From CAWJMD01 sp963700925 (lineage in GTDB: Bacteria > Actinomycetota > Actinomycetes > Actinomycetales > CAWJMD01): a DNA stretch of 64,000 nt. Numbering within the stretch: the stretch's first letter is position 1; each line of letters opens with the position of its first letter. Positions 33,202 through 41,003 of the stretch are shown piece after piece. The notes under the pieces are model-generated. The model was given only the letters and a program-made list of their open reading frames with translations. It did not search any database and had not been told where the DNA came from. The position numbers were made by a program, and so were the translations under genes. The DNA lies in contig OY969553.1 of NCBI GenBank assembly GCA_963700925.1, positions 3,968,001 through 4,032,000 on the forward strand, given 5' to 3'.

Positions 33202-34124
33202 CGGGTCACCAGGTAGGAGAAGACGCTCTCGAGCGACTCGTCGGCGGGCCGTACCTCGAGCAGCCGGATGCCCCGCCTGGAGGCGATCTGGGGGAGGGCG
33301 TGGACGAAGGCAGAGAAGTCCGTCGCCTGCACCTGCACGGTGCTGGCTCCGGCTGCGTCGGTGACCAGCTCGACGCCCGAGGCACTGGGCTCGGCGATCA
33401 CGGCCGATGCCAGCGCGCGATCGTCGCTGGAGCGAATCGTGTACTGGTGCGGCCGCTGGGTCATCAGCCGACGGATCTCGCGGAAGTCACCGGACGCGGC
33501 GTGCCTGCCGGCGACCATCACCTCGATGCGGCCGGCGATCTGCTCGACCTCCTCCAGGATGTGCGAGCTGAACAGGATCGTCCGTCCCTCGTCCCCGAGA
33601 TCGTGGAGGAGCTTCATCAGGTGCATGCGCTGGCGCGGGTCCATCCCGTTGAACGGCTCGTCGAGAAGCAGCACCGTGGGGTCGTGCACGATCGCGGTCG
33701 CCATCTTGATCCGCTGCTTCATTCCCTTTGAGTACGTGCGGATGTCACGGTCCTGAGGCTCGGCCATCTCCACGGTGGCGATCGCTCGTCGAGCGGCGCC
33801 CTCGGGGTCGCGAAGCTTGTGCAGCTTGGCGTTGGCCAGCACGAAGTTCCAGCCGGTGACCGAGTCGTACATCTCCTCGCGCTCCGGCACCAGCCCGACC
33901 TCGCGGTAGATCTCCTGGTCGCGGTAGATGGTCCGGTCATCGAGCGTCACGGTGCCTGCAGAGGGGGCGAGGAAGCCGGCCATCATGTTGATCAACGTGG
34001 ACTTGCCGGCGCCGTTGGGCCCCAGCAGGCCGGTGACGCCGGCGCTCAGCTGCATCGTGACGTCGTTGACCGCGACCACGTTGCCGAACCAGCGGGACAC
34101 GTGGTCCAGGTCGATGACGCTCAT
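33198..34124 (-). CDS. ABC transporter ATP-binding protein
   Basis: A 308-residue ATPase. Walker A GPNGAGKST (~residues 34-42), Q-loop region VGLVPEREEMYDSVTGWNF, signature TYSKGMKQRIKMATAIV, Walker B VLLLDEPFNGMDP, switch His in LFSSHILEEVEQ. A C-terminal regulatory tail of ~80 residues follows. ATG 34124 overlaps the upstream permease stop by 4 bases and its own stop overlaps the permease at 32449-33201, its likely partner. Substrate unknown. Confidence 0.93.
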   Translation of the reverse strand: MSVIDLDHVSRWFGNVVAVNDVTMQLSAGVTGLLGPNGAGKSTLINMMAGFLAPSAGTVTLDDRTIYRDQEIYREVGLVPEREEMYDSVTGWNFVLANAKLHKLRDPEGAARRAIATVEMAEPQDRDIRTYSKGMKQRIKMATAIVHDPTVLLLDEPFNGMDPRQRMHLMKLLHDLGDEGRTILFSSHILEEVEQIAGRIEVMVAGRHAASGDFREIRRLMTQRPHQYTIRSSDDRALASAVIAEPSASGVELVTDAAGASTVQVQATDFSAFVHALPQIASRRGIRLLEVRPADESLESVFSYLVTR

Positions 34125-35017
34125 GACAGGGCCGTCCGGTAGCGAGCAACCAGGGCGGCGTAGCTGCCGACGGCCAGCGCCAACGTCAGCGCCACGAACA
34201 CGGCAGTCCCGCCCGTGCCCGGCGGCGGTCCTTGGATGGTCGAGGTCTCGGCACCGAGGAGACCGGAGCTGACGCCGTCGACGAGCGTGTACGGCGAGAT
34301 GAGGCCCGTGTACCCGAGGAACGTGTCGTTGCCGAACGCGAATGCCATCCCGCTGACCGCGAGCTGTAGGCCCGACAGCACGAGCAGCACACCGACGACA
34401 GCGGCCACTCCCAGACCACGACGCGGCGTCATGGCGGCCACCACGAGCCCGATGCCGGCGAGGACGATCGAGTAGATCGCGGCCCCGGCCATCGCCCGGA
34501 GGTAGTCGGGCACCTGTTCGCCGAGGGGCAGCTTGGCCAGGAGGGCTCCGGCGAGAAGCAGCGTGATGGGCAACGCCAACAGGAGGAACAGCGCGACCGC
34601 CATCCCTGCGAACTTGGCCTGGACGTACTGCTGACGGCTCAGTGGGCGCGAGAAGTACAGGGACGCCACCCGAAAGCGGAGATCCCGCGACATCACAGCG
34701 GGTGCCTGCGAGCTAAGGAAGATCGTGACGAGCAGCTGCAGCACCAGCACGTACTCGGTGTACCGGAGAGGTAGGGACGGGGCGCCGAGGTAACCGGTCA
34801 CGATGCCCATCACCACCGCCGGCAGCGCGATGGCCGCCAGCAGCAGGAAGGGCATCACCTTTGAGCGGGCGGACCGGCCGAGTCCGTATGCGCCGCGCAG
34901 GGTTTCGACGAACAGCGAGCGACGGATGTACGAGGCGCCCAGCCGCGGGCCGTCGTAGTGCCGGTAGCCGATGTCATGGATCGCGCCCGTTCGCGCGGGG
35001 GAGGTCGCCTCAGACAC
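34121..35017 (-). CDS. ABC-2 type transporter permease
   Basis: A 298-residue membrane protein. The N-terminus begins IHDIGYRHYDGPRLGASYIRRSLFVETLRGAYGLGRSARSKVMPFLLLAAIALPAVVMG, a beginning often seen in actinobacterial permeases encoded beside a second ATPase/permease pair. Six helices are visible, and the loop FRVASLYFSRPLSRQQYVQAKFAG is the coupling segment. It overlaps the ATPase gene at 35010-35933 by 8 bases and the next ATPase by 4, so all four genes are translated together. Confidence 0.85.
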   Translation of the reverse strand: MSEATSPARTGAIHDIGYRHYDGPRLGASYIRRSLFVETLRGAYGLGRSARSKVMPFLLLAAIALPAVVMGIVTGYLGAPSLPLRYTEYVLVLQLLVTIFLSSQAPAVMSRDLRFRVASLYFSRPLSRQQYVQAKFAGMAVALFLLLALPITLLLAGALLAKLPLGEQVPDYLRAMAGAAIYSIVLAGIGLVVAAMTPRRGLGVAAVVGVLLVLSGLQLAVSGMAFAFGNDTFLGYTGLISPYTLVDGVSSGLLGAETSTIQGPPPGTGGTAVFVALTLALAVGSYAALVARYRTALS

Positions 35018-35933
35018 GCACGCCTCCCTGCTCGTCGGGGCTGTCGGTGAACATCTCCGTCATCCGGTGCCGCTGGCGCTCCACTCGCACGAGGCCGAGG
35101 CCCAGCTCGGCGACCGCGTCGCGCACGAGGTCGTAGGCGGTCGGGTCACCGACGTCGACGTACAGCAGACGGCCGTCACTGCGCGCCGGCACCCCGGCAT
35201 CGCTCAGCCACCGCTGGAGGCCGTCGAGGTCGCCGTCCACCTCGACCGCGACCATCGGCGTCTCCGCAGTGACCGAGGCGGTGGTGGAGTGCCGCAGCAG
35301 TCGGCCGCCGTCGATCACGACGATGCCGCCGCAGACACGCTCGAGCTCTCCGAGCAGGTGCGAGGTCACGATCACCGAGATGCCGAACTCCGCTCCGATC
35401 CGGCGGATCAGCTCGAGCATGTCGTCGCGGCCGGCCGGGTCGAGTCCGTTCGTGGGCTCGTCGAGCAGCACCAGGGCGGGGTCGTGCACGAGTGCCTGGG
35501 CGAGCTTGACCCGCTGCCGCATGCCCGTGGAGTAGCCGCCCATCGGCCGGTACCGCTCCTCGTAGAGACCGACGTGCCGCAGCGTGTCGGCGGCCCGTTC
35601 GCGGGCGGACGTGGTGGGGAGCCCGGACATCCGGCCCATGTGCACGACGAACTCGGTGGCGGACACGTCGGGCGGCAGGCAGTCGTGCTCAGGCATGTAG
35701 CCGACGCGTTCCCGGATCGCCGGGCCCTGCGTGCCGACGTCGAGGGAGAGGACGTTCGCCGTTCCCTCGGTCGCCGGGAGAAGGCCCAGCAGGACCTTGA
35801 GCAACGTGGACTTGCCGGCGCCGTTGGCACCGACCAGGCCTGTCACACCGGGCTGCACGTCGATGGTCAGTTCCTCGACGGCGGTCACCGAGCCGAAACG
35901 CTTGGTCAGCCCCTCCGTCTGGATCAACGACAC
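35010..35933 (-). CDS. ABC transporter ATP-binding protein (first gene of double ABC operon)
   Basis: About 307 residues from GTG 35933. The longer frame upstream has no conserved residues. Walker A GANGAGKST, Q-loop region VGYMPEHDCLPPDVSATEF, signature GYSTGMRQRVKLAQALV, Walker B LVLLDEPTNGLDP, switch His in VTSHLLGELERV. The C-terminal domain ends EMFTDSPDEQGGVRV. Together with the three genes downstream it forms two ATPase/permease pairs that could assemble into one heteromeric or two separate exporters. The 75 bases upstream are free of genes and must contain the promoter. Confidence 0.92.
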   Translation of the reverse strand: MSLIQTEGLTKRFGSVTAVEELTIDVQPGVTGLVGANGAGKSTLLKVLLGLLPATEGTANVLSLDVGTQGPAIRERVGYMPEHDCLPPDVSATEFVVHMGRMSGLPTTSARERAADTLRHVGLYEERYRPMGGYSTGMRQRVKLAQALVHDPALVLLDEPTNGLDPAGRDDMLELIRRIGAEFGISVIVTSHLLGELERVCGGIVVIDGGRLLRHSTTASVTAETPMVAVEVDGDLDGLQRWLSDAGVPARSDGRLLYVDVGDPTAYDLVRDAVAELGLGLVRVERQRHRMTEMFTDSPDEQGGVRV

Positions 35934-36140
35934 AGTTCCCCCACCAGCCCCTCTGGTGGGGCGGAAGGCGTCCGTCTCCAGGCCATGGCATGACGCTAAC
36001 GGCCACCTGCCAGCCCCGTGGCGACTCCCGACGAACGTCGGGGTACCTCCACCGCATCTGCACACCCTGCGCGCGCGTCACAGCGCCGCGGCCCGGGCTC
36101 GAAAGGGGCTGCGGTGTCGCCGCGTCGACCTACCCTCTGC

Positions 36141-36347
36141 TTACGAGGTCTCGTACTTGAACGACAGCTGCAGCTTCGTGCGGTACAGCAGTGCGCCTTC
36201 GTCGCCGACGACGACGTCCTGCTTGGTCACCTCGGCGATTCGAAGGTCACGCACCGAGGCACCCGCTGTGCTGATGGCCTCTGCGGCCGCCTCCTCCCAC
36301 GAGGACGTACTCGTTCCGATCACATCGATGACGCGGTAGACGCTCAT
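36141..36347 (-). CDS. Dodecin family protein
   Basis: A 68-residue protein with the dodecin pattern: MSVYRVIDVIGTSTSSWEEAAAEAI (first strand and single helix), then two strands RDLRIAEVTKQDVVV and LLYRTKLQLSFKYE. Dodecins form hollow dodecamers that store flavins or, in some actinobacteria, CoA-like ligands. Trp22 lies where the flavin-stacking tryptophan is found in archaeal members, but position equivalence cannot be proved by eye. ATG 36347 has AGAGGGTGTC upstream. It is monocistronic. Confidence 0.88.
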   Translation of the reverse strand: MSVYRVIDVIGTSTSSWEEAAAEAISTAGASVRDLRIAEVTKQDVVVGDEGALLYRTKLQLSFKYETS

Positions 36348-36528
36348 GACACCCTCTCGTCGCTGGCGGGACCCGACCCATGATGTCCCCGTCGAGACGC
36401 TCGCGCGATGGGACGAGCACTCGCGCCAACCGGCAATCCGAGAATCCGGACGGCCGTAGGGGAGCGCAACGGGCGCAAAAGGCGCAGACTGCTGAGGTAC
36501 CCGCAGTCGTCCTCGCGCGGAGGCAGTC

Positions 36529-37221
36529 ATGGCGACCGATGTTCCACTGTCCCTACCGGTGCTCTCTCGCGGCAAGCACCGCAGCCCCCGCCGGGGCGCG
36601 TGCTTCATGGAGTTCGCGGCCTTCCTTGCGGGTGAGCGGTGGAGCGACCATCCCCGGTGCACGCACCCGCTGCTCGCGACCCTCGCTCGCTGCGTCAACG
36701 ACCTCACCTCGGACGCGGCCCGCCCGTTGCTGGCCCCCCTGATCCCGTCGGTGATCGGCCTGACCAGTGACGACCTGCGGGTGGACGCGCGCATCGCCCT
36801 GGTGACGGCGCGGGCGGCACTGCCCGTCGTCGCAGAGGAACGCCAGCGGGTGCTGGCGGTCGGCGTCCTGACCTCGGAGCGCGTGCTGGCCGAGCTCGAC
36901 GGGCGGCCCGACGGCGACATGGAGGACGCGACGACCAGGGCGTTGCGCTCGGTGCCCCACGCGGCCCAGTGGGCCAAGAGCTTCAGCAAGCTCGCCGGGG
37001 CCAGCAGGCCGCGCGACTTCCGGCGCTTCGCGGCGCCGTGCATCGTCACCAGCGCGGCTCAGGGCCTCGCCGTCGCCTGCGTCAACGATCGGGAGGAGCG
37101 CCTGCACGCGATGCTGAGCGACGCCATCGACGAGTGCCTGTCGCTGGTGCGGCCGGTGGTGCCGGAGCCTGCTCACAGCTGGGACGACGCCTGCCGGCTC
37201 ACCGGGGTGGCAGTCAGCTAG
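36529..37221 (+). CDS. Conserved actinobacterial hypothetical protein
   Basis: A 230-residue soluble protein. The motif LSRGKHRSPRRGACFMEFAAFLAGERWSDHPRCTHPLLATLARCVND is strongly conserved in unannotated actinobacterial proteins I have seen, with LLAPLIPSVIGLTSDDLRVDARIALVTARAAL after it. The rest is helical. No enzyme motif, signal peptide or membrane helix is visible. GCGGAGGCAGTC directly before ATG 36529 is a good ribosome-binding site. It stands alone between the dodecin gene and the decayed inositol locus. Function unknown. Confidence 0.75.
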   Translation: MATDVPLSLPVLSRGKHRSPRRGACFMEFAAFLAGERWSDHPRCTHPLLATLARCVNDLTSDAARPLLAPLIPSVIGLTSDDLRVDARIALVTARAALPVVAEERQRVLAVGVLTSERVLAELDGRPDGDMEDATTRALRSVPHAAQWAKSFSKLAGASRPRDFRRFAAPCIVTSAAQGLAVACVNDREERLHAMLSDAIDECLSLVRPVVPEPAHSWDDACRLTGVAVS

Positions 37222-37237
37222 AGGGCTCGACCGGCCG

Positions 37238-37905
37238 TCAGCGTTCGGCCAGCGTGAGCGAGAACGTGTAACGGGAGGCGCGGTAGACGTGGCTGCCGTA
37301 CTCCACGGCACGGCCCGAGTCGTCGAAGGCAGTTCGCGTCATCGTCAGCAGGGCGGCGTTGCGCGCCTCGCCCAGCAGCCGCGCCTCCGCGGCCGTCGCG
37401 CTGCGCGCTCCGATGCTCTGGTCGGCCTGGTGGATGGAAACCCCTGCGGCTCGGAGCATCTCGTACAGGCCACGCTCCTCGAGGTCCTTCGCCTCGATGC
37501 TCCCGATGCTGGACGGCAGGTAGTTGGTCAGCAGCGCGATGGGCTCATCGTCCGCGAAGCGCAACCGCCGCAGGTACAGCACCGGGGTTCGCTCGGCGAC
37601 GCCCAACGCGGTGGCAACCTCGTCGTGCGCCGTGACCGTCTCCACGTCGAGGACCTGCGTACGAGGGTGCCGTCCGGTCGCCGCCAGGTCGTCGTGGAGG
37701 CTGGTCAGCTCGGCGGTCGCCTGTCCTGGGCGCGGATGACCTGCGTGCCGACACCCCTCTTGCGGACGAGGAGTCCTCGCTGGACCAGGAAGTCGATGGC
37801 CTGGCGCATGGTCGGACGAGAGACGCCGAGGTCGTTCGCCAGGCCGATCTCGTTGCCGAGCAGGGAGCCAGCCGGGATGTGACCTTGTTCTATGTGCTTC
37901 CTGAG
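37238..37905 (-). pseudogene. GntR/UTRA-family regulator, frameshifted and N-terminally cut (iolR-like position)
   Basis: The C-terminal UTRA ligand-binding domain is open in one minus frame (TAELTSLHDDLAATGRHPRTQVLDVETV through GSHVYRASRYTFSLTL). The winged HTH is in another (LRKHIEQGHIPAGSLLGNEIGLANDLGVSRPTMRQAIDFLVQRGLLVRKRGVGTQVIRAQ). The frame changes near 37708-37725. The first ~10-15 residues of the HTH domain are absent: homology stops at about 37905, exactly where an oppositely oriented iolD fragment starts. Intact relatives next to iol genes repress inositol catabolism. This copy cannot make a normal protein unless the shift is a sequencing error, and even then it lacks its N-terminus. 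Confidence 0.75.
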
Positions 37906-38883
37906 GCGGCGGCGCTCGCACGCGCCGTCGACGTGATCCGTTCTGCCCGGCGGCCGATGGTCGTCGCCGGGGGAGGGGTCGGATACAGCGATGCCACCGA
38001 CGCGCTGCGTGCCTTCGCTGAGGCAACAGGCATCCCGGTCGCCGAGACCCAGGCCGGAAAGGGGTCGCTGCCCTTCAATCACCGCCTGGCGCTCGGCGCG
38101 GTCGGGAGCACCGGCACGGCGGCGGCCAACGCCATCGCGCGCGAGGCAGACGTCGTGATCGGCGTCGGTACGCGCTACAGCGACTTCACCACCGCGTCGC
38201 AATCAGCGTTCGCCGACCCCGGCGTGAGGTTCGTCAACATCAACGTCTCGACTCTGGACGCGGCCAAGCACGCGGGGGTCGGCTTCGTCGCTGACGCCCG
38301 GGAAGCGCTGACAGCACTGGCGTCTGCCCTCGAGGGCTGGACGGTCGACGCGGAGCACAGCGAGCACGCAAGGCAGCTGTCCGCCGCCTGGGACGAGACC
38401 GTGCAGCGCGCCTACACACTGGGCCACGGCCCGCTGCCTGCGCAGTCCGAGATCATCGGCGTGGTCAACGAGGTCCGAGCCTCGCGACGTGGTGGTGTGC
38501 GCCGCGGGCTCCATGCCGGGCGATCTGCACAAGCTGTGGCGCACGCGCGACCCGAAGGGCTATCACGTCGAGTACGGCTACTCCTGCATGGGATACGAGA
38601 TCGCGGGCGGCCTGGGCGTCCGGATGGCATGCCCAGACCGGGACGTGTTCGTGATGGTCGGCGACGGCTCGTATTTGATGATGGCGCAGGAGCTCGTCAC
38701 CGCTGTGCAGGAGAACGTCAAGCTCATCGGCGTGCTGGTGCAGAACCACGGCTTCGCCTCCATCGGCGCGCTCTCCGACGAGATCGGCTCGCAGCGGTTC
38801 GGCACCCGGTACCGGTACCGCAACGCGGAGACCGGGCGGCTGGACGGTGACGTGCTGCCTGTCGACCTGGCGGCCAACGCAGC
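37903..38883 (+). pseudogene. iolD: iolD fragment (trihydroxycyclohexanedione hydrolase), truncated at both ends and frameshifted
   Basis: Recognisable central and ThDP-binding parts of IolD, which opens the ring in myo-inositol breakdown: ALARAVDVIRSARRPMVVAGGGVGYS, ATGIPVAETQAGKGSLPFNH, ADVVIGVGTRYSDFTTAS, GVRFVNINVSTLDAAKH, then after a one-base shift near 38480 DVVVCAAGSMPGDLHKLWR, YHVEYGYSCMGYEIAGGLGVRMA, VMVGDGSYLMMAQELVTA and RFGTRYRYRN. Roughly the first 215 residues and the last ~80 of the normal ~620-640 are missing. The upstream end lies at the junction with the GntR remnant; the downstream end fuses directly to an iolG fragment at ~38884. Confidence 0.85.
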
Positions 38884-39247
38884 GGCTACGACGTCCGCTG
38901 CGAGGTCGTCGGTTCGACCGGGACGGTGTCGCTGGACACGCCGTCCGATGGTGCCGTGACCAGCCGCGGAGTCCGCGGGCACGCGGTGTCGGCTGACTGG
39001 CGCATCCGGTTCGGGGAGGCCTACCGGGTCGAGCTGCAGGAGTGGGTCGACGGCGTCCTCTCGGGCAGGAGTGGGTCGACGGCGTCCTCTCGGGAAGGCC
39101 CAACGGCCCAAGTACGTGGCGACCGCGATCGCGGCGACCGCGATCGCGGTGGCCGCCGTCGCCGCCGCCGCCTCCGGCAGCCGCACCGAGGTCAAGCTCG
39201 TCGACAGGCCGGCTCTCTACATCGCCGAGGAGCAGGCCGCCGGCTGA
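38884..39247 (+). pseudogene. iolG: iolG fragment (inositol 2-dehydrogenase, C-terminal part)
   Basis: Starting GYDVRCEVVGSTGTVSLD and continuing VRGHAVSADWRIRFGEAYRVELQEWVDGVLSGR, this is the C-terminal domain of an inositol 2-dehydrogenase of the Gfo/Idh/MocA family. A 29-bp tandem duplication then shifts the frame (giving a second EWVDGVLSGRPNGPS copy). A small deletion shifts it again to YVATAIAATAIAVAAVAAAASGSRTEVKLVDRPALY up to TGA 39245-39247. The NAD-binding half is absent. It is fused to the iolD fragment, so a deletion removed everything between them. Confidence 0.75.
39037..39094 (+). repeat. 29-bp perfect tandem duplication
   Basis: Bases 39037-39065 and 39066-39094 are identical (both start CAGGAGTGGGTCGACGG). 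The unit length is not a multiple of three, so it breaks the iolG frame. A second tandem duplication of 15 bases follows at 39119-39133 / 39134-39148. Both are typical replication-slippage lesions in sequence no longer under selection. Confidence 0.92.
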
Positions 39248-39258
39248 TCGCGGCCACG

Positions 39259-39270
39259 TGACATCTGTCA
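39259..39270. promoter_or_regulatory. Palindrome TGACA-TC-TGTCA upstream of the ABC/two-component operon
   Basis: A perfect 5-bp inverted repeat with a 2-bp spacer lies ~87 bases before the ATPase gene, in the only spacer that can hold the promoter of the 39357-42807 operon. NarL-type response regulators bind short inverted repeats of this size, so it is a candidate site for the operon's own regulator at 42202. Not confirmed. Confidence 0.35.
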
Positions 39271-39356
39271 TGCGCAGGTGCTGACACCGCGCACTACAAG
39301 AGCCCGCCCGAACCCAGCCAGAGTGCGGTCATCACCAATCGACAAGGGAGATGACC

Positions 39357-40259
39357 GTGACTGAGGTCGTGACAATCCGTGGGCTGCACCACCGCTACGG
39401 GGAGACGCACGCGCTGCGTGGTGTCGACCTGACCGTCGCCGCCGGCGAGTGCGTTGCGTTGCTCGGGCCCAACGGCGCGGGCAAGACGACAATCGTCGGT
39501 GCGCTGACGGGCCTGCTGGCACCGTCCGCCGGAACCGCCCGGATCGACGGCGCGGACCCCCGCCGGCCGGCCACACGCCGCCGCCTGGGCGTCGTGCACC
39601 AGCACGCCGGGTTCCCGCGCACGCTCAAGGTCCGCGAGCTGGTCGGGGGGTGGGCGGTCCGCGCAGGCCAACCCGCATCGGACGCCGACGCGATCCTGGC
39701 CGAGGTGGGACTGCTCGACCTGACGAAGCGCCGCGTCACCGAGCTGTCCGGGGGCCAGCAGCAACGGCTCCAACTGGCGATGGCGCTGGTCGTCGACCCG
39801 ACGCTGCTCGTCCTCGACGAGCCGACCGTCGGGCTGGACATCGACGCCCGCCGCCGCTTCTGGGCCACGCTCGCCGCGCGTCGGGACCGTGGCACCGCCG
39901 TCCTGCTCACCACCCACCAGATCGAGGAGGCAGCCGCCGTCGCCGACCGCGTCGTCGTGCTGCACCAAGGGACCGTGATCGCCAGCGGTCACCCGGCCGA
40001 CCTCACGGCGCAGCTGCCCGACCGGACCGTCACGGCACGGACGGCACTGCGTGACAGCGAGCTGCGCGCCCTTCCCGGCCTCCTCGACGTCACGGTCGCC
40101 GATGGCCGGATGCGGGCCACGAGCGCCAGGCCCGAAGCCACCGTCCAGGCCCTGCTAGCAGCGGACCCGACGCTCCGCGACCTTCGAGTGGAGGGCGCCA
40201 CGCTCGAGCAGGCCATCGCCGCCATGACCACCCAGGACTCCCAGGAGGTAGCCGCATGA
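39357..40259 (+). CDS. ABC transporter ATP-binding protein
   Basis: About 300 residues. AAGGGAG (39344-39350) sits 6 bases before GTG 39357; an in-frame ATG at 39351 directly abuts the SD and is less likely. Walker A GPNGAGKTT, Q-loop region LGVVHQHAGFPRTLKV, signature ELSGGQQQRLQLAMALV, Walker B LLVLDEPTVGLD, switch His in LLTTHQIEEAA. It is followed with a 4-bp overlap by its permease and then by a sensor kinase and response regulator. This is a standard BceAB-like or drug-export module of actinobacteria controlled by a DesK-type two-component system. Confidence 0.93.
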   Translation: MTEVVTIRGLHHRYGETHALRGVDLTVAAGECVALLGPNGAGKTTIVGALTGLLAPSAGTARIDGADPRRPATRRRLGVVHQHAGFPRTLKVRELVGGWAVRAGQPASDADAILAEVGLLDLTKRRVTELSGGQQQRLQLAMALVVDPTLLVLDEPTVGLDIDARRRFWATLAARRDRGTAVLLTTHQIEEAAAVADRVVVLHQGTVIASGHPADLTAQLPDRTVTARTALRDSELRALPGLLDVTVADGRMRATSARPEATVQALLAADPTLRDLRVEGATLEQAIAAMTTQDSQEVAA

Positions 40260-40990
40260 CCACGTCAATCCTCGCCGTCGAGATCCGCGACGAGCTGTAC
40301 GCCATCATCCGTGACCCCGTGGCGGCGCTCTTCTCCATCGCGATGCCGGTCGGCATGTTCGCAGTGTTCGCCTCGCTGTTCGGGACCGAAGGCAACGGAC
40401 CGGTCTCCGGCGCGACGCTCATGCTCGCGACGTTCGGTGCCTTCGGCGTGATCTCCGTCGCGCTGACGCCGGGCATCGGCATCGCTGAGGACCGCGAGCG
40501 CGGCTGGCTGCAGGTCAAGCGGGTCTCGCCGGTACCGGTGCGCACGACCCTGGCCGCCAAGGTCACCGCCAGCCTTCCGGTCGCGTTCGGTGTCTACGCC
40601 GCGATGAGCCTGACCGCCTTCGCGATGGGACTGTTCGACACCGACATCGGAACCTGGCTCCAGATCGCCGGGCTGCTCCTGCTCGGGTCGCTGCCGTTCG
40701 CACTGCTGAGCATGGCCGTCGGGTTCGTCGCCCGCGGACGCTCGGCTCCGGCCATCATCAACGCGGTATTCCTGCCGATGGCGATCGCCGGCGGGCTGTG
40801 GATGCCGCTGGAGGCGCTGCCCGCGTTCGTGCAGAACCTGGCCGTGTGGCTACCGACTTACCACACGTCCCAGCTCGGACTGGGGCTGCTGCTCGGTGAG
40901 TCGATCGTCGACAACATCGCGGCACTGCTTGCCGCCACCGGAGTCACGGCATCGCTGGCAGCCGTCGCGTACCGTTCGATGCGGGCGTGA
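40256..40990 (+). CDS. ABC-2 type transporter permease
   Basis: A 244-residue membrane protein with six predicted helices. It begins ILAVEIRDELYAIIRDPVAALFSIAMPVGMFAVFASLFG. ERGWLQVKRVSPVPVRTTLAAKVTAS is the conserved ABC-2 coupling loop. FLPMAIAGGLWMPLEALPAFVQNLAVWLPTYH is the typical second-half motif of DrrB/NodJ-like exporters. ATG 40256 overlaps the ATPase stop. It probably exports a hydrophobic compound or acts in antibiotic resistance; the substrate is not identifiable. Confidence 0.9.
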   Translation: MTTSILAVEIRDELYAIIRDPVAALFSIAMPVGMFAVFASLFGTEGNGPVSGATLMLATFGAFGVISVALTPGIGIAEDRERGWLQVKRVSPVPVRTTLAAKVTASLPVAFGVYAAMSLTAFAMGLFDTDIGTWLQIAGLLLLGSLPFALLSMAVGFVARGRSAPAIINAVFLPMAIAGGLWMPLEALPAFVQNLAVWLPTYHTSQLGLGLLLGESIVDNIAALLAATGVTASLAAVAYRSMRA

Positions 40991-41003
40991 GTGGAGGCCA
41001 GGC

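Noticed and set aside
37879..38850. A 323-residue ORF that could be taken as an intact small ThDP protein
   Set aside because: Its first residues are antisense to the GntR HTH, its last ~115 residues are out of frame with IolD, and the true IolD continuation is in another frame; it is a pseudogene fragment.
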